Of a stretch of DNA of 31,537 nt, positions 1 through 9,289 are shown in pieces. The stretch covers positions 1 through 31,537 of the forward strand of contig JADGIF010000034.1 of assembly GCA_018985225.1 (NCBI GenBank), given 5' to 3'. The DNA comes from Amoeboradix gromovi (Eukaryota; Sanchytriomycota; Sanchytriomycetes; Sanchytriales; Sanchytriaceae). How positions within the stretch are numbered: the first letter of the stretch is position 1; each line of letters starts with the position of its first letter. The translations under genes and the position numbers were made by a program. The notes beneath the pieces were generated by a model. It was not told where the DNA came from. It worked only from the letters and a program-made list of their open reading frames with translations, and did no database searches.

Positions 1-228
1 CTATTCTCTTACTCTTTCATCCAATCTTTATTTCAAACAAAATATCACTATTACACTTCAAAGAAATAGATAAGAGTGATGATGTTAGTATAACATTACA
101 AAATGACTCTAGATAAGAGTACCGTCTAAGAAAATTGGTATAATAGAAGATCTTTTATTAATGAGAGCATTTCCTCCGATGGTGCACCTTTAAAAACGAG
201 TTAGTCTAGTTTTTATATTTGGTGTCCC
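1..228 (-). mobile_element. TIR element (MITE-like) copy A, partial, reverse orientation
   Basis: The 29 bases at 200-228 are an inverted copy of the terminal repeat found at 6624, 22451 and 31468. Inside it, the rest of the stretch follows the left half of copies B and C when read on the minus strand: an AAAGG(A)GGTGC-like block, then CATTAATAAAAG, and near the window edge a GATGGATGAAAG-like block. The element runs off the left edge. Its terminus lies 117 bp upstream of the YIPF1-like start codon, so it may contribute to that promoter. No ORF is visible. Confidence 0.75.
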
Positions 229-345
229 ATTTTACTCTTAAATTTCTTATAATTTTAGCAGAGCCGGATTGCAAATGATAGAAAGCAGAACTTCGGAATG
301 AGCTCATATTAATGTGGTCCACATTTCCCCTTGATCCAAACAAGA

Positions 346-1127
346 ATGTCCTACGCTAAGATGGAAGATTCCAACCTAGACTTTCACTCCGGTGACTACA
401 CTCACAAAACAGTTAATCAGTCACAGCCACCACCTGCAGAAAACGTTCCAAGTAGTAGTATTTGGTCTTTAAATTACTACAGGAAGTATTTTAATGTCGA
501 TTCTAATGCTATTTTTCAACGAACTTCCCTTTCATTTATCCCTTCACATAAACTAATCGATTCAATATTTGACAATCCTGATCTATGGGGCCCTTTTTGG
601 ATGGCCACTACTTTAATTGTGTTGTTATTTGTTGGCAGTTCGTTACTGCAATCAATTCTTGCATCAAGCAATGGTGTGGATGTTTCCAATTATGATTTAA
701 AAAAGTTGTATACTGGGATTTCTCTTATTTACCCTTATGTGTTTGGCATGCCTTTATTGATCTGGATAGTTTGTAGATACTATGCTACCCCGACCACTTT
801 CTTTGCTTTGGTTGATCTATATGGTTATACACTTTTTGTATGGCTTCCAACATCGGTAATACTTGTCTAACTTAGTGTTTGTCAGCGCTGCCTTTTACAG
901 CCTTAAGGATCATTATAATAATTGCAGCATTTGCTATCTCTGGTGCCACTTTAGTTATCAATCTGTACACTCTCCTCACTTCTTCGATGTTTTCTCAGAT
1001 GTCTACTAGATTGATGGACAAGAAGGTTGCTATGGTCCTGAATGGTGTCGTACTGGGCGTGCATGGTGTGTTTGCCATATTGTTTGGTGTTTTATTTTTT
1101 TCTATCGATATCAAAAATATAAAGTAA
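346..1127 (+). CDS. YIPF1/YIPF2-type Yip1-domain Golgi membrane protein
   Basis: Two ORFs join across a 20-nt intron (856-875) to give 253 residues. The cytosolic N-terminus carries a WSLNYYRKYFNVDSN block matching the W.x.YY..FFDVD motif of YIPF1/2, followed by F.R...SFIP and NPDLWGPFW (the NPDLYGPFW signature). About five hydrophobic segments follow, including LYGYTLFVWLPTS (the YGYS.F.YIPT motif) and an ISGA motif near the end. The family consists of Golgi/ER multi-spanning proteins that bind Rab GTPases and act in vesicle traffic; I infer the same role. The first in-frame ATG is at 346, with a second at 361. The stop is 21 bp from the RPT3 stop on the other strand, and AATAAA-like signals for both directions fit in that gap. 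Confidence 0.85.
856..875 (+). other. 20-nt intron in YIPF1-like gene
   Basis: The sequence gtaatacttgtctaacttag splits the family motif YGY.LF.WLPTS from the next membrane segment. Removing it restores one frame (TSC LSALPF). It has GT-AG ends and a CTAAC branch-like motif. Confidence 0.85.
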
Positions 1128-1148
1128 TAATAAATAGATTTATTATTC

Positions 1149-2343
1149 TTATTTATAAAACGCAAAGTCAAGCTGATTCTTTCTTATAACAGACTTGTAT
1201 CCTTCTTCAATGTCTTTTGATAAAATCACATATCTATTCTTACGCACTGCTTGCATACCAGACTCCTGGCAGATTGCAGATATGTCGGCGCCGGTTAATT
1301 TATCAGGTCGACTCACAACTACATTAATAGTAAATACATTCTTCCAAATCTACTTCGGGACTCAAATTCATTTTATCCGTAATTGTTCTAAAAATCAATC
1401 TCTTCTGTCTGCGATCGGGCAAAGGAAATTCAATCTTACGATCAAGTCTACCGGGTCTTAGCAATGCAGGATCGAGGGTATCAGCTCTATTTGTTGCCAT
1501 GATAACTTTAACATTCTCGGCTTGATCAAACCCATCCATCTGAGTTAAAAGTTCAATTAAAATACGCTGGACTTCCCTGTCTGCTCCAGTCTGCGCATCA
1601 AATCTCTTTGTTGCAATCGCATCAATTTCGTCAATAAAAATAATACATGGCGAATTTTCTCTTGCCAATCTAAAAACATCCCTGACCATACGAGGACCTT
1701 CTCCGAGATACTTCTGAACAAACTCGCTACCGTTTACTCTAATGAAAGAAGCAGTTGTATGATGAGCTACAGCCTTCACTAACATAGTTTTCCCAGTACC
1801 AGGTGGTCCATACAATAATACACCACGAGGAGGGTCAATACCAATCTGAGTATAAAGATGAGCTTGGGTTAGAGGTAATTCGACAGCTTCTTTGATTTCT
1901 TGTTTCTGAGAGTCTAATCCTCCAATATCCTCATAGCGAACGTCAGGCGTTTCGTCTTTGTTCATGAGTTGGATAGAGGAGTCGGCTTCAGGAGGTAGTA
2001 TAGAGACAACAGCATTAGAGTGGCGGTGTAGAGCAACACTAGTATTTGGTTTGAGCAGTTCCCTATCAAGCGTAGATAACACTTTGACAAGATACGTAGA
2101 GCCCGTAGTTGAAGATATAATAGCTTCGTTACCAACTGGGTGATATTCCATCAACTGTCCAATGACAAGTGGTACTGATTGAATACGTTTGATATTAAAC
2201 TGCGCTCGCTTTAATTCTGTTTTTAAATGAAACTGTTCATCCTTAATATAGTCTTCTTGCAGTTTGAGAAATTCTAATTCCTTTTCTAATTCAGTCGTGT
2301 GCTTGAATAACGAAGCAGCCTGAGGTTGTTTGGTTTGAATCAT
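1149..2343 (-). CDS. RPT3: 26S proteasome regulatory ATPase Rpt3 (PSMC4)
   Basis: AAA+ ATPase of the 19S base ring, which unfolds ubiquitinated substrates and opens the 20S gate. Exon 1 covers residues 1-336 and, with the 19-nt intron removed, the protein is 391 residues, the normal Rpt3 size. Visible features are an N-terminal coiled coil (about 15-55), the OB-domain stretch ending in PPEADSSI, Walker A GPPGTGKT (about 178), Walker B IIFIDEID (about 233), the pore-1 region and the R-finger/sensor stretch [18 protein letters not shown]. The small domain begins at [12 protein letters not shown]. The last three residues are FYK, the HbYX motif that Rpt3 docks into the 20S alpha ring. Identity to Rpt3 rather than another Rpt is shown by [16 protein letters not shown] and [12 protein letters not shown]. 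It is divergent from the KH-protein gene (100 bp between starts). Confidence 0.97.
1319..1337 (-). other. 19-nt intron in RPT3
   Basis: The sequence gtatttactattaatgtag (minus strand) interrupts the codon after VDLEE. Removing it gives [18 protein letters not shown], the expected Rpt3 sequence. A TTAAT branch-like motif precedes the AG. Confidence 0.92.
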
Positions 2344-2443
2344 TGTTTGAAAAATAATAGTGAATTACACTTGAAGACAATCGAAAAAGGCAGTTCAAAG
2401 ACTGCGCAGCTTCAGCTAGCCGTTGCACAAGCTATATTGGTAG

Positions 2444-5363
2444 ATGACTGATGATTTCTTGCTGAAATCAAATTTTCAAGTCAGTAAAGTTTGTAATTAT
2501 TTTTCAAACATCTTCATGGTTGATTCCTTGGTCATAAACTTACCCGTGGCTAGCCTTGCCAACAACGCATCGCAAAATCTTGCTAAGCTCAGCAAAGGTT
2601 CTGGTATCACAATAGATGTCAGCTCGTCAAAACAGAACATGTCAGTATTTTTAAAAACTGCAAAGCAACTCTCTTATGAGCAGCTTAACGAAGTAGACTT
2701 AGACTTGTTCAAATACAAGGTTTACGATAAAGCCTGCAAACATGTCGTGAAAACAATAGAGTTGGATAAGGATGAGGTCTCTAGAATTATTGGGAAACGT
2801 GGAATCCGTATTAAGCAGTTGCAGCAGATGTTTTCTATTCGCTTAAACATTAACAAGAGCAATGAAATGACTCTCACAGGCCATGAGCAGAGCATTGACG
2901 ATTGTTTAAAGGAAATCAACTACACTCCAAATTCCAAATTCACGTTGTCGGACGAAGAGATGGTGCTATTTTTACTTCTACTAAAAAAGTCCTCTAGCAA
3001 TATTCCTAGCAATATTAAATCGATTCAACTTGGTGCTTCTCTTGATTCACTAGTTCCGTTGTTCAAGACTGCAAATAGATCTAACAAAGGTCACTCTGTA
3101 TCATTCAATGGGATTGTTCCTGACCTGGTCACCACTCTTTCTCAACTTAAGACCAGTTTGAATTTTTCTTCATTGTCCATCCCGTTGCTGAAGCTTCCTA
3201 CCTCTGAATTCCGATCCATCCAATCTAATGTTTTGCTGAACCATTTCGCATATCTGTACCCAGATGGTACTGTTTTTGCTCAAAAGGATGATTTGCTGTC
3301 AGCTATGCACCACTTGCTAACTATTAAACAAGGGTTTTCAACGGTTGTTTCTGTTTCCAATGCCCATCAGTTTCAGCCTTATATCAATTCTCAGTTATTT
3401 TCCAATCTTGATATTCAAGTGCACTATAATGATTCTGATATTCTACTATATAGTACTAAAGCAAACAAGGTTCAATTATCAGTTAAATGTGTCGGCATGA
3501 TCTACCCTGCTCCTTTTTCCAGATCTCTCAATGATAGCTCCAGCACCAATACTCTCATTTTAAACAGTAAATTGAATAATGGTGTTCATGTTGCCTGTCA
3601 TTCTATAAATAACGAGTTGTACCTTCTTGGATGCAGTGTCGATGGTACGAAAGTGGGCCCTGTACTTGAATCTCTTGCTGATAAAATTGTTTCTGACAGC
3701 AATAAACTACCTGAATCTAACAAGCAAGTTACTGTTGATATTAATCCCGAGTTCACAGCAGCATTTAAGTCTCAAATTCCGACTATAATCAAGAATCACA
3801 GTACTTCCAAACATACTTGTACAATCGGCGTTAATGGGTCTACTGTTACTATTCTGGGTCCTAGTATTATCACTACTCCTGTTGCTAAACATGTTCATGA
3901 ACTATTAAAATCGTTTAAGAGTGACAACTACAAGGCCACAATTAAAGTAAAATGCAACAATTTGACAAACTATAAGATTGAAGGGATAAAGGACATTTAC
4001 TCTAGGAACAATTTGGTAACCGTGATAGGAATAGAGTCTCAAGTAAATGCCGTGATTAGTCAATTAAATGATTTGCTTGTCCAACAATCGATTCAGGTCA
4101 GCAAATCATTGATTGTGGAAAATCCTAGTGTTATTATAGGCAAAAATGGGGTAGTAATTAATAAGTTACAGCAAGTTTACGGCGTTTCTATCAAAGCTGA
4201 ATACAGTGACAGTAGTGTTACAATAACTGGAGATCCTACAATGGTAGATAAATGTATTAAGGACGTTCAACGATTGCTTTCGACTAATGAGAGCAACAAT
4301 CAATCTACAACTTTAGAATGTCCAGTAGCTATAAACAGTTGGATTATCGGTAAGAATGGGGCCAGAATTAACAAATTAAGACAGCTGACGCTGACGACAA
4401 TTGACATCAACGAAGGGAACATAGTTGTAAAAGGATTGAATCATGAGTTATGTTCCAATGCTATCAAGTTTATGATGGATTATTACAAACAAGATAAGCT
4501 TAAATTAGTAGTGAATATAAATCCCGCTATCATAAACAGGGCGGATATGAATATCATTCGAGATGAGTTGCTGAGCAAGCCATTAGGGAGGAAAATGGAT
4601 ATTTCTATGGTCATTGCAAGCATAGTCATGGATAAGCCATGGACTGATTTAGAGAGGGCTCAGTACAGTGTAAAGAACTCTAGCATTCATATATATGGGT
4701 GGGACATGGATTTAATGACTGAGTTCAAAAATTTGGTGGTAGAAAAATATAAGAATGTACACTCTTCTGTAGTTGCAATAAATGGTATCAACCAGAGTGT
4801 TTTAATGGATATTGAAGACACTTGCAATGTCAAAATTCATCATGACCATGACAAGAAGAATGATAACGTTGAAGTAATCGATCAAAATGGACTTAAGAGG
4901 TTAAAGATAGTAGGCGAGGAACCTAACATCGCACATGCTATTACAAAGATTAAAGAGCTGCGAAATGCAGTATCTCAATTTGGCATGTCCGAAAGTGCAA
5001 GTTCGATGGTGCTAAAAGAACTCAGACAGTATGACGTCTTTGCGACTTATAAAAATGGCGAATTAAAGGTAGAAGGCGTGAAAGAACAGTTGAATATTGT
5101 CAAGGGAATAATTGACGAGTTAGTCAAAACTATGGTAAAGAGTACTGATGTAGAATGTTACTAGTAAAGTAGTTATTGGATCGGAATACCATTCAAGAAT
5201 AGTGGGAAGCAAAGGAATAGTAATCAATGGATTACGACAAGACACTGGATGTATTATTAACATGCCGAAAAATAGAGGGTCTGATGAAATTGAGATCATT
5301 GGCCCAAGTCAAGAAGCAGTGGATTTGTGTATTGGAAAATTGAAAGCGATTGCTAGAGAATAA
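2444..5363 (+). CDS. Vigilin/Scp160-type multi-KH RNA-binding protein
   Basis: The open frame from ATG 2444 runs 906 codons to a TAG at 5162-5164, but another KH domain (SRIVGSKGIVINGLRQDTGC) follows in another frame to a TAA at 5361-5363, so the C-terminus needs a junction near 5110-5165. Clear KH cores carry G-x-x-G loops: GKRG (about residue 115), GKNG (about 565), GKNG (about 635) and the terminal GSKG; the stretches between look like degenerate KH repeats. Vigilin/Scp160 proteins bind mRNA, associate with polysomes and ER, and have many KH domains, some lacking GxxG. The length of about 960 residues is somewhat short for the family (over 1200). The stop lies 16 bp from the RRN7-like stop on the other strand. 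Exact orthology is not certain. Confidence 0.8.
5118..5177 (+). other. Unresolved junction (intron or lesion) before the last KH domain
   Basis: The KH protein must change frame here. No canonical 19- or 20-nt GT-AG intron restores the frame. Canonical choices that do are 28 nt (starting GTACTGATG, ending TAAAG), 31 nt, or 16 nt (gttactagtaaagtag). A 20-nt candidate starting GTAGAATG and ending TAAAG looks like the other introns but leaves the frame off by one, which a single missing base would explain. The 28-nt version gives the best KH strand (I-V-I before the GxxG). Confidence 0.45.
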
Positions 5364-5379
5364 GTAAATACAATAAATA

Positions 5380-6588
5380 TTATTTACTAAAGTATGCATC
5401 AAAATAACGCTGTTCAGCAAGCTTGATGGCTTCAACCGTTGAATCATATCTTGGACTAAAATAGAGGAAAAGGGAGTCGGAAAGATAAGAAAACTGAGAA
5501 TAGTCTATACCAGTGTAGGCTTCCTGAAAACAGCTGCAGTCCTTTGGAGAAGTATGGGACTTGGGAATGCAATTAACGGCTTCATCGCAATAGCAAGTGA
5601 ACTTGATGTTTACATTGTCTTTATCAGCAACGGAAAAATCATTTGGCACTGAAATAGCTTGCTTTTTTATAGAAGAAGGTAAAGAGTCCAAGAAATTAGT
5701 TTGCTGAAGAAAAAGTGCCAACTTAGAGTTTTTTGGAGGTATGCAGCAATGAGTAATATGATGATACCATTGGCAAATCCATGATTGGAAGTCAAATTCA
5801 AATGTTACATCTTCGAACAGATGTACTATATAGGCATAGAGCGACCAAATTACATGAAGATCAAAAGTCATTCGATAATAGTTAGAAGAAACATGCCAAT
5901 AGTCAGTATTGTATGCAGAGTACCAATGCTCAGCAATTTCAAGGGGCAGCTTTAAATCAGTGATTAAATAACATGCATATATCTGTATGTTAGGCACAGG
6001 AAATTGAACAAAATCAAAATAATTTAGCATCGCGAACAAGTTTTGTATGTTATTGGATATTTTAATGTTCAAGTGCTTCAATTGATTTTTGGTTATGTAG
6101 TCCTTGTATCTATTAGGGATATCAATGGGTTGCAGCAATTCGATCAAATCGTTGAAAGATATAGGAAGGAAATTTAACTGGCAAGCTAGCCACAGAACGC
6201 TAAAGGCATCAGAAGCTTTTAAAGCCGACTCAAAGGTAGACTGCTGAGCATTTTCAGATATTCCGTTTTTTGTTAGCCAACTTATCCAGAGTTCAAAAAC
6301 CGACCGCATTATGTCAATACTGATTATCTCTTGAAGTTGCTCAGAGTATTTAACAAGACAGTACTGCACCGCATCGATATACATCAGGTATTCTTCATGC
6401 CCAAATAACATTTTCGATTCTTCCAACTTACGAGCAGGTTGAGATTGCGACAACACTTGAGTATTGAACACTTCATATTCAGTCTCTAATATTTGCATAT
6501 CCTTGTTAATATGACCATTAGTGCATATAAAAACATCGTCTGCAGTTCTTCTGAAATTTGAAGAACCGCAAATATTACATAAATCCAT
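5380..6588 (-). CDS. Rrn7/TAF1B-like RNA polymerase I core factor subunit
   Basis: 402 residues. The protein opens with a zinc ribbon, C4-x2-C7 ... C22-x3-H26 (MDLCNICGSS ... ICTNGH), the hallmark of the TFIIB-like factors Rrn7 and TAF1B. The body (about 65-260) is helical and rich in aromatic residues, as expected for the divergent cyclin folds, and includes VFELWISWLTKNG, WLACQLNFLPISFNDL and LKLPLEIAEHWYSAY. The family helps recruit Pol I to the rDNA promoter in the nucleolus. Assignment rests on the N-terminal ribbon position and the FLPI..DL-type helical pattern, not on strong identity; another TFIIB-like factor is possible. A TIR element begins only 35 bp upstream of the start codon. 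Confidence 0.65.
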   Translation of the reverse strand: MDLCNICGSSNFRRTADDVFICTNGHINKDMQILETEYEVFNTQVLSQSQPARKLEESKMLFGHEEYLMYIDAVQYCLVKYSEQLQEIISIDIMRSVFELWISWLTKNGISENAQQSTFESALKASDAFSVLWLACQLNFLPISFNDLIELLQPIDIPNRYKDYITKNQLKHLNIKISNNIQNLFAMLNYFDFVQFPVPNIQIYACYLITDLKLPLEIAEHWYSAYNTDYWHVSSNYYRMTFDLHVIWSLYAYIVHLFEDVTFEFDFQSWICQWYHHITHCCIPPKNSKLALFLQQTNFLDSLPSSIKKQAISVPNDFSVADKDNVNIKFTCYCDEAVNCIPKSHTSPKDCSCFQEAYTGIDYSQFSYLSDSLFLYFSPRYDSTVEAIKLAEQRYFDAYFSK

Positions 6589-6623
6589 CCCTGTTTCTTA
6601 ATTATTTTTGGTACGAGCAAGAT

Positions 6624-6652
6624 GGGACAACAAATATTAAAACTAGACCAAG
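6624..6652 (+). repeat. Left terminal inverted repeat of copy B
   Basis: Imperfect 29-bp inverse of 7032-7060. It contains the core AAATATTAAAACTAGAC. Confidence 0.75.
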
Positions 6653-7031
6653 TCGTTTTTGAAGTAGGTGCTCCACAATGAAGAAGTACTATTATTAGTA
6701 AAAGTCCTTCTTCGTTCATTAATGTCATTCCCCTCCTTAAAATAAAACAAGATGACCCACCATCTCTCTCAAATATATGAGGTCTTTGAGTGTCTTAGCA
6801 AAGGTGCATTATCTACTACTTTAACTCTATCATCTGTTCCATTTTCTTTTTCCCCTTACCACCTTTCATATAGCTTGTTTTTTGTTTTCTCTTCTTCTTA
6901 TTAATAATTCTTTCCAAGATTTTAATGGATGAAAAGCATTTATACTAAAATAGTTTACTTGGACAGATTAATTTAATTTAATTTACTATCGGTTAATAAA
7001 CTTGAAATAGTGATTCAAACTATTTCAGAAA

Positions 7032-7060
7032 GTTAGTCAAGTTTTTATATTTGATGTCCC
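7032..7060 (-). repeat. Right terminal inverted repeat of copy B
   Basis: Reads gttagtcaagtttttatatt and on to TGTCCC; it is the inverse of 6624-6652. Confidence 0.75.
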
Positions 7061-7599
7061 TTATGTTTTTAATATTGCTTTTAGCAATAACTAGTGTAAC
7101 CATTCAGCAGCTCTCCAGATTAAAAGACTATCTAGAGTTTACTTGCAAAAAGTAGACCAGAAGTAAACACTTACGACAAAATAAAGAACTGGTACACTCA
7201 TCGCAAACCTAGTAAACCTAACAAACCAGTTTTACAAAAGCACCCATATTCCATCACGTAGAATCAGCGAAACGGTTGTGCTGTATTATTTTATCAGCCA
7301 AATTGGTCTTCACCATTTGTTCTAGAGTATGTTGCCCTAATGTTTTCCTCCAAGCATACAGATCAGCTTCTTACCTCGAATACTCTAGTACCACTAGGAC
7401 TATGCTGGTCACTTGCACACCTATCGTAAACACGTTTTGCATACTTTCTCTACCCTCTGAAGTCTTGCTTTCGTCCTATCTATAACATTGTACACTTTTC
7501 TCAAAGACATCTCTCTGTGTATCAAATCCGCCGCCTTACTTTCTCAGGTCTTCACTTTTCATGTTCTTGGAGCCATTTTCCTTTCTGTGATACCGAAAA

Positions 7600-8204
7600 T
7601 GGGACAGATGACGCTAAGACATTCCAGAAATCCATGGCCATCATACGGTTTATGTCCCCACAACATTTTCTATATTACTTTGCAGGCTATCTTTTATGGT
7701 TGCTAACACCTGCTCTCTCTAAGAAGTGTAACCCGCAAAGTCTGGCAGGCAAGTCTTGTCTCTCTCGAGTATTGCCAAATGTTGGCATATCACAAGGCCA
7801 CGGATATTCTGTGGAATCTGGCTTCCTATATGCAAATATTTGACCAAATGCACAGTAAAGCCCTCTGTTCTTAAAATAGGGCCTAGTGTCATAATCTTAC
7901 GTTTTTCTGGCATTGCACTTTTCTTTAATGGTGTATAGTATCTGCTGAGGCTGGACCGGATCTCTGGCCTTTTCCTGGTTGCTTGCGGCACGTCTTTGCG
8001 GTGAGAAGTAATACCCAGTGTTTGTATTTTTACTAGGACTCGTCGGATGATGATACCCGCATTCCGGCTGCTGGCGGCATAAGTTTTTGATGCAGCCCTA
8101 TGTGGACGTGGCGTCGTAATTTCTGAATAAATCGTTCGATCCTCAAAAAGATTACCTGGCTTCTGTATTGTATTGTAGTATCTTATATGATAGAACTGAG
8201 CCAT
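7600..8204 (-). pseudogene. Decayed piggyBac-like (DDE_Tnp_1_7) transposase fragment
   Basis: A 161-codon open stretch (7719-8204, minus) is not a recognisable intact gene. Its second half resembles the piggyBac transposase core: TPLKKSAMPEKRK (family pattern PLKQYMPxKPxKxG), then EGFTVHLVKY...GS (family G-Y-x-x-x-F-x-V-Y-T-G), a stretch like LGxxVVxxLL, and DFAGYTS where the family has DNFYTS. Just downstream, after a stop and a frame change, comes VVGT then NRM (family GTxRxNR). The catalytic Asp equivalents are mostly lost. The first half (residues 1-85) I do not recognise. Base composition is richer in GC than in neighbouring genes. This is motif matching by eye and needs a profile search. 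Confidence 0.4.
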
Positions 8205-8935
8205 CCATATTCTGAAGATAAAGTAGCGGCATTCCCAATGAAGGGTAAACTGGAGGAGCTAAAAGAGCTACGAAAAGGAAAGATATATCTAGTCATTATG
8301 TACAAGCACAAAAAGGTATCGAAAATTCTATAGATCTTCTCAGACAACTGCACTAGCTCTAGGTCAGTAGCATTCGCTGACGGAAAATATTGGAGCTAGT
8401 ACACGCAGTGCTATATCTGGGAAAGCTATTGGCCATGAATAGAAAATACAATGAAATCAGAAAAAAGTCCAGAAAGTGATTTACGAATGGTTATTGCAGT
8501 CACTAGCACAACAGAAAGGGCCCATAGCGGTATCCTGGAAAGAAGCCAGTGCGTGCACTAGGCAGGAAAATACTGTTTTCGCTTGTTCCTGAGTTTAGAA
8601 CCAAAAAAGAGGAATCAGTATTTGCGAGCTGTCCCCTAAAGTGCATGCGACAGAATATGAGACGTCTCTACTTGACTTGTTCTACTTTTTTTGTGAAATT
8701 AGTTTTGAAAATGTTTCTCAGGTTTGCATAGAATGTCCCAATTAGTCTTCAGTTTTTGAAAACTGAGGAGCTGTGCCAACTCGACACGATTGTTAAACTT
8801 CATTCGTTAAAACTCTAAGGCTAGTATACTTTGAAAAATGCAAGACATTTGTTTAATAAATATATAAAAAATGGAAACCGTAAATTCAAGTGTAGGAGTC
8901 TGTACGCAATTTCTATAATTTACTAAGGAGAAATT
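8205..8935. other. Gene-free stretch, probably decayed repeat DNA
   Basis: There is no ORF over 60 codons with family motifs. One 45-codon stretch near 8600-8745 (plus) is open but unrecognised. The compositional continuity with the piggyBac-like remnant suggests more dead transposon sequence, but nothing here is identifiable by eye. Confidence 0.3.
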
Positions 8936-9262
8936 TTATTTTGTCGTCAACTGATTGCGCAAAGCGTCAAATTCAATTTGTTGTTTCTCCAAATGTGTTC
9001 TGGACAAATCAATTGCCGTTTTAAGCTCTGCCGTTTCTTTAGTTAAATCATTTTGCACCTTCTCATTTATCATTTCTACTAGTATTCCACCAATAAGTCG
9101 ATGGCATTTACGATCCTTTGGTAACTTCTCAATAATACTGATTATCTGCGTGTTCTCTTCTTTTTTTTGGTTTAAATGCGAAAGTTCGTCTTGCTTATTT
9201 TGAAGTTGCATTGCCATGTTCTGTATTTTCTGATTCATTTGCTGTGACATTTGTGAAGTCAT
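8936..9262 (-). CDS. Prefoldin subunit 2 (beta-type)
   Basis: 108 residues, the size of Pfd2/Gim4. Two coiled-coil helices (about 8-40 and 68-105) flank a beta hairpin region with the family signature DRKCHRLIGGILVE (canonical DRKC.R.VGGVLVE), which identifies the subunit-2 branch. Prefoldin is a cytosolic jellyfish-shaped hexamer that hands unfolded actin and tubulin to CCT. The start ATG at 9260-9262 is the only one giving the full first helix. It is co-directional with VAS1, whose stop codon is just 27 bp upstream of this start, so the promoter must overlap the VAS1 3' end. Confidence 0.93.
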   Translation of the reverse strand: MTSQMSQQMNQKIQNMAMQLQNKQDELSHLNQKKEENTQIISIIEKLPKDRKCHRLIGGILVEMINEKVQNDLTKETAELKTAIDLSRTHLEKQQIEFDALRNQLTTK

Positions 9263-9289
9263 GTCTGAAAAACTATTTTAACAATGAAT

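Larger units (their letters stand above)
6624..7060 (+). mobile_element. TIR element (MITE-like) copy B, full length, 437 bp
   Basis: It starts GGGACAACAAATATTAAAAC and ends in the inverse, with TTTTTATATTTGATGTCCC at 7042-7060. The two ends form an imperfect 29-bp inverted repeat. It aligns along its whole length with copy C (22451-22883), for example in the shared blocks TCATTAATGTCATTC, GGTGCATTATCTACTACTT, CCTTTCATATAGCTT and TTACTATCGG. It has no coding capacity. Both full copies are followed by TTATGTT, so the right boundary could lie slightly further out; no clear target-site duplication is visible. Confidence 0.8.

Noticed and set aside
6624-7060. Solo LTR instead of a TIR element
   Set aside because: The 29-bp inverted terminal repeats are longer than usual LTR inverted ends, and no primer-binding site, polypurine tract or direct target repeat is visible. 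Kept only as an alternative.
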